Of a DNA stretch of 64,000 nt, positions 10,862 to 21,525 are shown one piece after another. The position numbers and the translations under genes are program-made. Source of the stretch: Coccinella septempunctata (taxonomy: Eukaryota; Arthropoda; Insecta; Coleoptera; Coccinellidae); contig NC_058194.1 of assembly GCF_907165205.1 (NCBI RefSeq), positions 1,364,824-1,428,823 of the forward strand. Direction: 5' to 3'. Within the stretch, counting starts at the first letter, position 1, and each line of letters starts with the position of its first letter. The notes under the pieces were generated by a model. That model was not told the DNA's origin, searched no databases, and saw only the letters and a list, made by a program, of their open reading frames with translations.

Positions 10862-11090
10862 ATGGGCGGTTTCGGAAAAATATACGGAAGTAAGTCAAAT
10901 CTCAATCAAACTAAGTGCGAAGAAACATGCACGGTTTCGGAAAAATATACGGAAGTAAGTCAAATCTCAATTAAACTAAGTGCAAAGAAACATGCACGGT
11001 TTCGGAAAAATATACGGAAGTAAGTCAAGTTTCAATTAAACTAAGTGCAAAGAAACATGCACGGTTTTGGAGAAATATTTCAACTAAGGC
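10862..11090 (-). repeat. LTR tandem array, three full ~65-bp units plus a partial
   Basis: Each unit starts 'acggtttcggaaaaatatac' on the plus strand and continues through 'ggaagtaagtcaa', 'actaagtgc' and 'aaagaaacatgc'. The last, partial unit runs into 'tttcaactaagg'. The same array has seven full units plus a partial in the 5' LTR (18915-19388) and about seven in the solo LTR, where some units lack the 'catg' segment. Its position upstream of most of the LTR in the sense direction is compatible with a U3 regulatory array, but that role is inferred. Confidence 0.85.
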
Positions 11091-11194
11091 AAGACACAGT
11101 TGAATGAAAAGTACGAACGGTTTTAAAAATAATAAAAGGAATTCAGTCCTCTATCTCTGTCTCTGTAGTTTGTCTATGATCCGGTGTCCTTCGG

Positions 11195-11371
<177 letters not shown>

Positions 11372-11448
11372 GGTGACCTCAAGCTGGCTGACAGCGGCCA
11401 CAGAGTCCGGCAATGAGGGTATTTGACGGTTATGGAATCCCAACTCTA

Positions 11449-11962
11449 CAGTCCCTGGCCAGTTTATTAGACGCACTGAGGATTTTTTTTATATTTACTG
11501 GTATTGCCCGAGGAAAAAGCAGAATATTTGAATTTCATTTGCACAGAATGTCAGTTTTATCTACGACTCTCATTAAATTGTTCTATTTGACATTAATTTT
11601 TGATGTTGTAGTATTAGTACTTAAGTATGAATAAGTACTATGTCTTTCAGTGGACGTCTTGCATTCTGCAGGTTCGGACGTTATTTCGATAATCCACATA
11701 TGAAATCATTATCCTCGAATGCAGCAAACCGAACAATTCTGCATTGATAGTATGAAGCTCTCATAGCTACACAGGGTGGCTCAGCAAAATATTAGAATTT
11801 CATGTTTAATCATCAATAAATCAATATTTTTTATTGAATATGATATATTATATGTGAAAACCATTCACAGATGAAGTATATGTAACATATACATTCAATT
11901 TAATAATTCAACATTGAGATTTTGCATCGAATCAATGCGTCTAATAATATGGCCAGGGACTG
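11449..11962. mobile_element. Tc1/mariner-like non-autonomous element (514 bp)
   Basis: The terminal inverted repeats begin CAGTCCCTGGCC and match for 28 bp with two or three differences (left arm through 'attagacgca', right arm the complement). A TA dinucleotide flanks each end (11447-11448 and 11963-11964). The empty site in the 5' LTR reads 'actctatgctcgg' with one TA, confirming a TA target duplication. That and the CAGT start are hallmarks of Tc1/mariner. There is no transposase frame, so it must have been moved in trans. Confidence 0.9.
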
Positions 11963-12773
11963 TATGCTCGGCGAATCTAACCTATAACTATAATACAAAC
12001 GGTTGGAAATCGGGATGAAACGGTCAAATATTCAGGAATCGGAAAAATCAGGGGGGGGGGCAACGTCCTCCTGGGACCCAAATGCCACCCTACGGTAACG
12101 GAAAGCTATATACAGCAGAAAATGGTTAGCTCACGGTTTTCAGCCAAGCACAAGTCTAGAGAGAATATTATTCCATAAAGGTGCAATGAAGCGGTAATAA
12201 TTTCAAATATCACTTGCCTTAAAAATTCCTGTGTGTCTCGTAAGTACGGTTTTCACTTGACAATCACCTCACTCGTTCAACTCTCAACAACGATTCTCTT
12301 TTTTTTCTCTTCACCTTCCAGAGCCGCGAAGAAATATCCCCTCTCTACTCGTAAAAACTCTCCCCCCTATGGGAAACTCACCAATCCATTGGATAAAGCA
12401 AAAATGATACGGTTATTCAATTGGCCCAGAAAAAGACAGAGGCAACGCATGAGAAGGAAAGTAGAAAAGTTATGAGAACTTTTTCAGAGCAAACAAAAAA
12501 TGGTAGAACGGAAAGAATTATCAGAATAAATTATTTCTGAAAACATAAGAGATACGGTCTTTCCTACTAACATGGACTGACCGGTGGAAAGCTATGAACT
12601 AACAATTATCGGTAAGGCTCCTTTCAATCTAACACACAACTATTGTTATCGGTACACCCCCTATGACAGTATTTCGGTTTTCTTCAAAAATATTTCGGTT
12701 ATCAGGCATTATTATCCAAGTATCGGTGGAAAAATTTAATTTTTTGTGGCGGAGCAAAATCTGGTTCGTCACA

Positions 12774-12784
12774 CCCCCCTCTGC
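12774..12784 (-). other. Gypsy polypurine tract
   Basis: In the sense direction the bases just upstream of the 3' LTR read GGCAGAGGGGGG, immediately followed by the LTR start TGTGACG. This is the expected plus-strand primer site. The 5' LTR has no such tract at its outer edge, as expected. Confidence 0.85.
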
Positions 12785-13064
12785 CGTGTGCAAGAAAAAT
12801 AAAACTCCGTTTTATTTTTCTTCTAACCCTCCTGGGTTTTCGGTGTAATTTGCGGTGGCAGCCTGTGAACAAACCAAAGTTGCGGGGTTATTGAACTCGG
12901 AACTATTTTATGGTAACGTGATCTAGTTAGCGGTACTTTGATGGTGGAAACGGTTAGCGCATCCACCATTTCGGTTGGTGAAATAAAAGATATTTTTCGG
13001 AACGGTATTTATTCAACGGTAATAATTCAACGGTATTAAACAACGGTGATATTTTACGATCGTC
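12785..13064 (-). other. Gypsy 3' untranslated region
   Basis: Non-coding stretch between the downstream open frame and the polypurine tract. It is AT-rich apart from many CGGT words on the plus strand (ACCG in the sense direction). No further motif is seen. Confidence 0.6.
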
Positions 13065-13425
13065 TTAATCTACTTTCACCTTCTTTTTCGGTGGGGTCGG
13101 CAACGGTGTGGGCGGCGACGGTTTGGACGGTACCGGTATAGGCGTCGGTGCAGGCGTCGGTTCAGACGTCGGAGCAGGCGTCGGTACAGGCGTCGGTGCA
13201 GGCGTCGGTCCGGCGGGCCTCAACCGGAGATCCGGGAGTACGGCCTCTGCCCTGCTTCCTGAGGATCCGCTCCGGCTCGGGGTTCCTCGCTGGATGACGG
13301 GGGTTAAGGGAAGTCTTCGGTCACGGCCGGTGGTTCGGGCACAGCAATCCCGTGATAGGACACCCACGCAGCCACATCTAGAGCAGAATTTCAGCCGGTT
13401 TATCGGTACCCTGTTAGGTCAATCG
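13065..13425 (-). other. Open frame after pol: knuckle-like motif, Pro-rich repeats, basic tail
   Basis: Downstream of the pol stop, another frame is open from about 13425 to the stop at 13065. It starts with C-x2-C-x4-V-x4-C (FCSRCGCVGVLSRDC), very close at both DNA and protein level to the second knuckle of this element's own gag (FCSRCGKRGVMSRDC). An arginine-rich part follows, then a run of PTPAPTPV-type repeats, then the C-terminal PPKKKVKVD, which resembles a basic nuclear-localisation signal. There is no in-frame ATG after the upstream TGA, so expression would need splicing or fusion; acceptor-like sites (CTAACAG, TTCTGCTCTAG) lie just upstream. The position is where some Gypsy elements carry an env-like or accessory ORF, but there is no envelope feature. 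Function unknown. Confidence 0.5.
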
Positions 13426-13452
13426 GTTTTTTTTTTTGTTAGTAACGGTTTT

Positions 13453-16400
13453 TTACATTTCAGACGGTCCCTCTCCAAGGGAGGACTTCAGATCCTTGAT
13501 GTGAATGTGTCGGAGAATCTTACCACTGCCATCCTTGATGTCATATACCACAGGAGATACTACCTTTATAACGGTATACGGTCCGCAGTATTTCGGAGCC
13601 AACTTGGCTGCAATTCCCTCCACTGCGGAAAACAAGGGATGTTCCCTTCGGTATACTTGGTCACCTACTCGACATCTCCAGTCCCTCCGACGTAGATTGT
13701 AGTAGTGGCTCTGCTGGGAGAAAGCTCGTGCCAATCTAGATCTGACAAACTCATCAGTTTCGGTGAAACGGTGTAATTTATTTGCATGCAAAGCGACTTG
13801 CGGTTCGGTATCTGGTTCGGTGTCTGGTTCGGTGTGTTCCTTTTCATCCCGGTTGGCCATCTCGGTTAGATACTTGGCATTCGGTGAACGCATCTCCCTA
13901 CCAAAATTCAGGAATGCTGGGGTGTATCCGGTCGACTCCTGCCTTGCAGAGTTTATTGCGAATGTCAATTCCTTCAGATGCTCATCCCAGGTACGCTGAT
14001 CCTTCTCACAGAACTGGGCTATCATTGTTTTGAGGGTACGGTTTACTCTTTCTACGGGGTTACATTGGGGAGAATATACTGGTGCTAAACGGTGTCGGAT
14101 CCCAAGGTCTCGCAGACTTCCCTTGAACAATCGGCTATCATATTGTGAACCATTATCACTGATCACGGTTTTCGGGCATCCAAACTTCAGGATTAACAAT
14201 TTTCCTTCCTCGACGAGGAAGCGGTCCCACAATATCGGTGCTAACGGTATCCCAAGGTTCTCTTACCACATACGGATGCATTTTTCCAGGGGGCTTCTGT
14301 TGCGGAACTTTGTATCTCTGACACGTACCACATTTACGGACATATCGGGCTATTTCCTTGAACATTCCTGGCCAATAGTAATTTCGGGCTATACGGGTTA
14401 TGGTTTTCGCTATCCCCAGGTGTCCAGCGGTCGGTCGGTCGTGGTTTTCCTGTAGAATATCTATTCGGTCGTCCTTTGGAACGCATAGCTTCCAAGGACT
14501 GCCGAATTCAGGCTCGGTAAAATCATCAGCATCCCAAAAATGGCGGTATAATTTTCCGGACACAATACTGTAATCGGGAAACGCTGCGGGATTCGCTCTT
14601 ACCTCAGCCAATTTTTTTCGGTACCATTTGCAACTTACAGTCTCCTCGGTCAGACATATAGTCTCGGTGGTCGGTAACGGATTTCTGGATAGACTGTCTG
14701 CTACACAGTTGAGGGCTCCTTTCCGGTACTTTATCGCGAAGTCGTATTGCTGTAGAAATATGCTCCATCTCGCAATTCTTCCGGTGGGAGACTTGATAGA
14801 TTGCAGCCATCGCAAGCTCATGTGGTCGGTTATAACGGTGAAACGGTAGCCTTCTAGATACGGACGCAGCTTGTCAATGCTCCAAACTATTGCCAGACAT
14901 TCCTTTTCTGTAACAGAGTAATTTTTCTCTGGACCTGACAAGGTCCTGCTAGCATAAGCGATTACTTTTTCCTGTCCATCAACGGTCTGTGTCAGGGCAG
15001 CTCCCAGTCCTGCATCGGATGCATCGGTTTGAAGGACGAACGGTTTTGAAAAGTCCGGACAGGCCAATACCGGTGAGTGGGTCAATTTCTGTTTCAGGGT
15101 CTCAAAAGCGGTCTGTTGGGCGGTCTCCCATTTCCAGGTTTGCTTCTTCTTGAGTAATGCGGTCAACGGAGTCACAACTTTGGAGAAGTCTTCGATGAAT
15201 CTTCGGTACCATGAAGCAACACCAAGGAAACTTCTCAATTCTCGTACGGATTTCGGTGCAGGCATCTCATTTATGGCTGAAATCTTATCAGGATCGGTAC
15301 AAATGCCGTCCTCGGTTACTACATGTCCCAGATATTTCAATGATTTTCTTACAAACTCACATTTTTCCGGATTTAATTGCAGGTTGGCCTCCCTGAGGCG
15401 GTGGAAAACTTTCCTTAGGTTGTCAAGATATTCGTCCAATGTCTCTCCAAGAACTACTATGTCATCCAAGTACGCAAATGCATCCGGTTCCATCTCAGGG
15501 CCAATAACTCGGTCTAAAAGACGTTGAAAGGATGCCGGTGCGGAATGCAGACCAAAAGCTATTACTTTGAACTGGAACAGCCCACGGCCAGGGACGGTAA
15601 ATGCGGTGAACGGTCGACTCTCGGGGGCTAACGGTACCTGCCAATAACCCTGTTTCAAATCAATAGTGGATATATACTTGGCTTTTCTCAACTTGTCTAA
15701 AATTCCTGAAATATAAGGCAACGGATAGGCATCTTTAACGGAGACATTGTTAACCATTCGGAAATCTATACAAAATCGGGGTTTACCATATTTTTTCTTG
15801 ACAATTACTATCGGTGAACTCCACGGGGATGAAGATGGTTCTATAATACCTTCGGCCAGCATTCGGTCGACCTCATTGTTTATTATCTCCTGCATCTTCG
15901 GATTTTGGGGACGGTAACGTTGCTTGATCGGTTCGGTGCCTGGTTTGAGTTTAATTCGGTGTTGCATCAGTGGAGTTGTTCCTCGGAGCTTTTCGAACGC
16001 CTTCAATTCGGTCTGTAGAAACTCCTTCAGCCTGACTTTCTCTTCTCCACTCAGATTCGACAAAAGCGGTCCTATCGCATGTAGTTGTCCTCGGTTCTCT
16101 GGCTCGCTGAGCCGGGCTTGGATGGACCTTCCATTCAGGAAACATTCGGCGGTTTGGAGATTGATTGAAAAGTTGTGTGTCCTCAGTATATCCATTTCCA
16201 GTACTACATTGATCGGTAAATCTGAAACTAACAACAATTTAGTTTCCATAATTTCAGACCCAATTCGGACCGGTGCGGTATATATTTCTTTAATCGGTAT
16301 TGAACTTCCGTTAGCGACGGTGGTGGTAACGTCCCTAACATAATCCGGTTGTATACCCACTACCCTGCAGTAGGCGGCCACTTCACTGCTGATAAAGGAC

Positions 16401-16567
16401 CTGGTGGCTCCGGTGTCCAACAGTGCTGGGAACTCCTTGTCTCCTACAAAAACATTAATTATCGGACGGTAATCGGTAGGTTTTTCTTTCTCATGGACCG
16501 AGGATGGGGTTGCTTGGAACTGACGGATCCCCGGTTTCGGACAGTTCCTTAGTAGTTTAACGGACAC
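13453..16567 (-). pseudogene. pol: Gypsy pol: protease, reverse transcriptase, RNase H, integrase (integrase core deleted)
   Basis: Two overlapping open stretches. 16567-14156 encodes the protease (LLDTGATRSF), reverse transcriptase (FPALL to YLDDIVVLGE, catalytic YLDD), RNase H (QTDASDAGLGAAL) and the integrase zinc region (H-x3-H then CGTCQRY), ending just after the first catalytic aspartate in STDIVGPLPR. 14232-13453 is in another frame and restarts at FGCPKTVISDNG (second aspartate), with the glutamate in NPVERVNRTLK and a C-terminal part that binds the LTR ends. About 40-50 codons of the integrase core are missing at the junction near 14220, together with a frameshift. The frame overlaps gag by 19 nt in the -1 phase. 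Confidence 0.9.
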
Positions 16568-18312
16568 TTACAATCCCTAGACATGACACCCCTCTTACCA
16601 CATCGAGAGCAGAACAGCAGCGGTTTCGAGGTGCATTGTGCTCGGAGATGACCCTTGCCACCACATCTCCAGCACTGGGGTCCAGTTGACGGTCGGTTCG
16701 ACTTTTTCGGTTCATCCTGTCGCTGGGGTATTGCAGGGCTCTGAGCTACTTTCGGTTTTTCAGACGGTTCGGTGCGGTTCGGAGTGTTCAGGTGCATTCC
16801 GATCGGTTTGACGTTCGGTGGGGAATTTCGGAAGGTAAGATGCGGTTCGTTGATGAGACTCTTTTGGATCGGTGGCGAAGCATAGTTAGCGGTTTGCCAT
16901 TTGACCAATTCAAAAACTTTTCCTTTTCGGAGTAGTTCTTCTGTGGTTGAAGTCGGTTGGAAGGTCAGGGCGGTTTGTAGTTCTGGCAGTAAACCTCGTC
17001 GGATGATATTCACCTGTTCTTCCTCGGTCGGTCGCTTTACGGTCAGCTTCTGAAACAGATTTTGCATTCGAGTTACATACAACAAGAGTCGTTCATCTGT
17101 TCCTTGAGTGCGTTTCTTGATTTCCTCCAAAAGGATGTCCTCGTAGTCGGGAGGAAGAAAGGCCTCTCGGAGTTGTTCCTTGAAGTCGGTCCAGTCGGTG
17201 AAGGTGCCTCTCCGGGGAATGTACCAGTCTCTTGCATCCCTACGTAACAGCTCGTATATTGACTCGAATAACTGTTCGTGGCTCACCTTTCTAGCCTCGG
17301 CAAGATACTCAGCCTCCTCCAGGAATGAGGTCACACTGGTTGACCCATCGAACGTCAGGTTCCATTTCCACACAGGAACGGTAGGAACGATGGAATGGTC
17401 GATGGTTTTCGGCGGTTTCATCGGCGGGTATTCGGTCGTCAGTTCGGCTTCCTTGGTCGTCGGTACGTCGCTTCTTACGTCTCTCACCCCAGCGGTATCG
17501 GTAGGAGATGACGCAAATGAAACTCTCCTGGTTGATTCGGCAAACTCCCTCGTTAATCGCCTTGACTGAGGGGATGTTATTAGCGGTCTGTTTTCCTCAC
17601 TGGTTCGGTCGGTTGGCAGTGCTTGTTCAACGGTAAATGGGAGGATGTCGGCGGGCGGTCGGTGGTATGAAGGTTGTTTCTGCAAAAAAGTACGTTCAAT
17701 TTGTTCGGTTATTAATCTGCAAACTTCTTGTCGGTTTTGCTGCAGCCGGTCATCATGAGTGGTCGGTCGGGATATGTCACAGTCTTCTCCCAAATTCAAC
17801 AAGTCTGCTTCTCCAACGGTGGTTGAGCACGGAATCAGACCTGGACCAAGTCTAGATGCGCAGTCCGGTAATTCCTGGTCAATCAGCGACGGTGTTCCGG
17901 CTGACAGGTTCTCTGGAATACCACCTAACCAGTGAGTATTCTCCAGCAATCTCATAGCCATCTTCAGAGAGTGCTCCAGCTCGGTTTTCTTGTGAAGCAG
18001 ACTGACAGCTTCCGGAGATAGACTTCTCAGTCGGCCTTGAACGTGCAGTAGCCGGCTCCTAATGCGCTGCAACTCATTGTCTCTATTATTAAAATCGAAC
18101 TCACATATCTCTCCCATCAAGTCGAACAACTTGGCACCACAAACCCCAATTTCCTGTGCCTGGTCAATTTCATCTCTTGGAATGAACGGTATGTCGGAAT
18201 GGATGGCCCTTCTCAGTTGAGCTCTTCTGTCCTGAACGGTGTGTCCCACGGTGCAGCCTCTTGCCTCTAACTCCCATGTAAGTTCGTCACTTTTCAGTCG
18301 GTTGACATCCAT
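16549..18312 (-). CDS. gag: Gypsy Gag polyprotein with two zinc knuckles
   Basis: A 587-codon intact frame starting MDVNRLKSDEL just downstream of the PBS region. Residues about 310-470 contain the capsid-like core (WNLTFDGSTSV, SIYELLRRDARDW, LREAFLPPDYED), as in Ty3/Gypsy and Arc-like Gag proteins. The C-terminus carries two knuckles: CWRCGGKGHLRAQC (CCHC) and CSRCGKRGVMSRDC, where valine replaces the histidine of the second motif. The protein should form the virus-like particle and package element RNA. It ends with TAC-TAA directly after a GTTAAAC heptamer. The N-terminal 300 residues are not recognised beyond this family. Confidence 0.88.
   Translation of the reverse strand: MDVNRLKSDELTWELEARGCTVGHTVQDRRAQLRRAIHSDIPFIPRDEIDQAQEIGVCGAKLFDLMGEICEFDFNNRDNELQRIRSRLLHVQGRLRSLSPEAVSLLHKKTELEHSLKMAMRLLENTHWLGGIPENLSAGTPSLIDQELPDCASRLGPGLIPCSTTVGEADLLNLGEDCDISRPTTHDDRLQQNRQEVCRLITEQIERTFLQKQPSYHRPPADILPFTVEQALPTDRTSEENRPLITSPQSRRLTREFAESTRRVSFASSPTDTAGVRDVRSDVPTTKEAELTTEYPPMKPPKTIDHSIVPTVPVWKWNLTFDGSTSVTSFLEEAEYLAEARKVSHEQLFESIYELLRRDARDWYIPRRGTFTDWTDFKEQLREAFLPPDYEDILLEEIKKRTQGTDERLLLYVTRMQNLFQKLTVKRPTEEEQVNIIRRGLLPELQTALTFQPTSTTEELLRKGKVFELVKWQTANYASPPIQKSLINEPHLTFRNSPPNVKPIGMHLNTPNRTEPSEKPKVAQSPAIPQRQDEPKKSNRPSTGPQCWRCGGKGHLRAQCTSKPLLFCSRCGKRGVMSRDCKCPLNY
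16555..16561 (-). promoter_or_regulatory. Probable -1 ribosomal frameshift site GTTAAAC at the gag-pol overlap
   Basis: The heptamer lies two codons before the gag stop and is in phase (G TTA AAC in the gag frame). A -1 slip there enters the pol frame, which is open across the site. GTTAAAC fits the X-XXY-YYZ slippery form and is used by equine arteritis virus. Whether a downstream structure exists was not established. Confidence 0.7.
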
Positions 18313-18464
18313 TTTTACGGTACCAGAAACTCAGAAGAAAGATTTACAATATGTACTATACGGATATATGCCAGAAACAAAGAACGGTTACAAATTGCCA
18401 GTGAAGAGTATTTAAAGGAAACGGTACGGTTACAGTAACAGGAACTACTCACAAAACAGCAGAA
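18313..18464 (-). other. Gypsy leader between PBS and gag
   Basis: About 150 bp, non-coding, containing several ACCG words in the sense direction. A packaging role is expected from position only. Confidence 0.5.
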
Positions 18465-18482
18465 GTCCCTGCTCGGGCGCCA
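18465..18482 (-). other. Gypsy primer binding site (tRNA-Lys type)
   Basis: In the sense direction, two bases after the 5' LTR, the sequence TGGCGCCCGAGCAGGGAC occurs. It differs by one base from the well-known tRNA-Lys(UUU) primer binding site (GAACAGGG form). This fixes the 5' LTR edge and the element's orientation. A second, 14-base match to the same sequence lies inside the LTR at about 18521-18534. Confidence 0.85.
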
Positions 18483-18484
18483 GA

Positions 18485-20449
18485 TGTGATACGACTTTTC
18501 GTACTCTGGCGGCTCCTTACGGTTGCTCGGGCGCCAGTGGGGCAATCAGTCAAACCCCACGTCTCTCACAGAATCCCCAAAGAATTGGAGAGCCCGGGTA
18601 GACTTGAGTATCAGTGGAGAAGGGTATCGATGAAGACTAGGGCGGTAGCGTCTTCTAAGTGTCTGTTTTTCAACGGTCTTTAGGCGTCAGAAAGAGTACT
18701 TACCTCTTCTAACTAAACTCTTACATAAAACTGATTTAATAAATAGACTCTCACTGGCAAAATAATTGGCAACAAAAATAAATATTCAACTATTTATTTC
18801 TATTAAAATAAACTGTACACAAAAGAAAATAGACAGATACACTAAATCGTGGACGTCAACGGCTGTGTCTGGTCGGCGCAGGACGGCTGGTAAAATTTCA
18901 CTTCTGGAAAATGGACGGTTTCGGAAATATACGGAAGTAAGTCAAGTCTCAACTAAACTCAGTGCAAAGAAACATGCACGGTTTCGGAAAAATATACGGA
19001 AGTAAGTCAAGTCTCAATTAAACTAAGTGCAAAGAAACATGCACGGTTTCGGAAAAATATACGGAAGTAAGTCAAGTTTCAATTAAACTAAGTGCAAAGA
19101 AACATGCACGGTTTCGGAAAAATATACGGAAGTAAGTCAAGTTTCAATTAAACTAAGTGCAAATAAACATGCACGGTTTCGGAAAAATATACGGAAGTAA
19201 GTCAAGTTTCAATTAAACTTAAGTGCAAAGAAACATGCACGGTTTCGGAAAAATATACGGAAGTAAGTCAAGTTTCAATTAAACTAAGTGCAAAGAAACA
19301 TGCACGGTTTCGGAAAAATATACGGAAGTAAGTCAAGTCTCAATTAAAATAAGTGTAAAGAAACATGCACGGTTTCGGAAAAATATTTCAACTAAGGCAA
19401 GACACAATTGAATGAAAAGTACGAACGGTTTTAAAAATAATAAACGGAATTCAGTCAGGTCAAAATTTAAAAACACCAGTTCACCGGGGTACGCCCTCTA
19501 TCTCTGTCTCTGTAGTTTGCCTATGATCCGGTGTCCTTCGGTCTCTGTCTCTCTCGGTGACCTCAAGTTGGCTGGCTGTCAAACAGCGGCCACAGAGTCC
19601 GGCGGTGAGGGTATTTGACGGTTATGAAATCCCAACTCTATGCTCGGCGAATCTAACCTATAACTATAATTCAAACGGTTGGAAATCGGGATGAAACGGT
19701 CAAATATTCAGGAATCGGAGAAATCAGGGGGGCCTAACGTCCTCCTGGGACCCAAATGCCACCCTACGGTAACGGAAAGCTATATACAGCAGGAAATGGT
19801 TAGCTCACGGTTTTCAGCCAAGCACAAGTCTAGAGAGAATATTATTCCATAAAGGTGCAATGAAGCGGTAATAATTTCAAATATCACTTGCCTTAGAAAT
19901 TCCTTTGTGTCTCGTAAGTACGGTTTTCACTTGACAATCACCTCACTCGTTCAACTCTCAACAACGATTGTCTCTTTTTTTTCTCTTCACCTTCCAGAGC
20001 CGCGAGGAAATATCCCCTCTCTACTCGGAAAAACTCTCCCCCCTATGGGAAACTCACCAATCCATTGGATAAAGCAAAATGATACGGTTATTCAATTGGC
20101 CCAGAAAAAGACAGAGGCAACGGATGAGAAGGAGAGTAGAAAAAGTTATGAGAACTTTTTCAGAGCAAACAAAAAATGGTAGAACGGAAAGAATTATTAA
20201 AATAAATTATTTCTGAAAACATAAGAGATACGGTCTTTCCTACTAACATGGACTGACCGGTGGAAAACTATGAACTAACAATTATCGGTAAGGCTCCTTT
20301 CGATCTAACACACAACTATTGTTATCGGTACACCCCTCATGACAGTATTTCGGTTTTCTTCAAAAATATTTCGGTTATCAGGCATTATTATGCAAGTATC
20401 GGTGGAAAAATTTAAATTTTTGTGGCGGAGCAAAATCTGGTTCGTCACA
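18485..20449 (-). repeat. Gypsy 5' LTR (1,965 bp)
   Basis: In the sense direction it begins TGTGACGAACCAG and ends ...TATCACA next to the PBS. Compared with the 3' LTR it has 'tgatac' extra bases at its inner edge, a longer tandem array and no DNA-transposon insertions, so it serves as the empty-site reference. It should contain the promoter and polyadenylation signal, but no unambiguous TATA box or start site was identified. Confidence 0.9.
18915..19388 (-). repeat. LTR tandem array, seven ~65-bp units plus a partial
   Basis: Eight occurrences of 'acggtttcgg' at a spacing of 63-68 bp. Single-base differences between units (for example aaataaacatgc in one unit, taagtgtaaag in another) show the array is not perfectly homogenised. 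Confidence 0.9.
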
Positions 20450-20460
20450 CCCAAAGTTAT

Positions 20461-20969
20461 GTTTTTTTGAATGGGAACATTAGATTTCTGTGCAATTTTT
20501 TGAAAGCTTAATTTTTACTGATTTCAAAAACATATAACATCATATGGTTTGTATCAATATAAATAATGGATAATGGTCAAAAACACTTTTTCTCAATATT
20601 TCTATGGTTTCAACTTTTGACGAGCACAGAAAAATAGAGTTTCCTATAACAAAAGTAGTCTCCTTCCGGCAATGTCATTCTTTCTATGCTTTTTATCAAT
20701 TCTCACAAAATTTGAATCAAGATATATTTCATAAATTTACATTATAATGAAAGGACTTTAGAAGGAGACAGTGGTAATCATACGATGCTATATTTTTCTA
20801 TGCTCATCAAAAGTTGAAACCATAGAAATATTGGGAAACAAGGTTTTTGACCATTTTCTATTACTAATATTGATACAAACCGTATGATGTTATATATTTT
20901 TGAAATCAGTTAAAATTAAGCTTTCGAAAAATTGCACAGAAAACTAGTGTTCCCATTTAAAAAAACAAC
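20461..20969. repeat. Long inverted repeat (fold-back-like element), ~205-bp arms
   Basis: Positions 20461-20666 and 20761-20969 are imperfect inverted copies: tttgaatgggaacattag against the complement of actagtgttcccattt at the outer ends, and 'gtctccttc' against 'gaaggagac' at the inner ends. The roughly 94-bp spacer is AT-rich. There is no coding content. Its left end lies only about 11 bp beyond the Gypsy 5' LTR. It looks like a fold-back or long-TIR MITE; no target-site duplication could be fixed. Confidence 0.8.
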
Positions 20970-21525
20970 TGTGGTTCATAGCTTCGTAATTAGAAATCCT
21001 GCTAAAAAGTCGAGCACGCCACTGGATTCTACGTAGAAAAGTGCCTGTATAACGTTTCAATTTCAGAGCTCTATCATCAGTATTAGCGGAGATATAAATT
21101 CATTTCGATATCGCCATTTTTCCAATTTTTGCTTATAACTCGAAAACAAAAGAAAGTGCCCAAAAATGACTACTACTATTGTTAGTTTCTCAGAAAAAGA
21201 GAACGAGAATGGGGTATCAGATTTTGTGTACCTCCTCTGGTTTAAAAACTGTAAAATGATTATGCATTTCGCCAGCTGCAGATTCTTCTTCTAATTTAGC
21301 AGGGACCTGATGTCCCAGATGATGGTACCCTCTCATTCATCGTCAGAGAAATGCTGCAAATAACCACTGTTGTTGATACTTCCAGCGTAATACGAATATC
21401 CAGTGATGAAAAAGGGAACCTTTTTTTTAACAACCTCTCCACAGGGTTGCGAGTCCTTATCTGCGACACATCAAATAAACGTTCAGCACCATTAGTTGGA
21501 GTTTAGACATTAGTCATTATGGCAT
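20970..21525. other. Unassigned sequence
   Basis: About 550 bp with no coding signature, no repeat shared with the rest of the window and no clear structure. It ends where the Dong/R4-like copy begins at 'aaaaataagg'. Confidence 0.4.

Noticed and set aside
13108..13695. Plus-strand frame rich in G, V and A
   Set aside because: Antisense shadow of the Gypsy downstream frame and pol end; its GVGAGV pattern is the complement of the PTPAP repeats.
18915..19388. Regularly spaced repeats that could suggest a CRISPR array
   Set aside because: Units are contiguous tandem repeats with no unique spacers, inside a eukaryotic LTR, and no cas-like gene is present.
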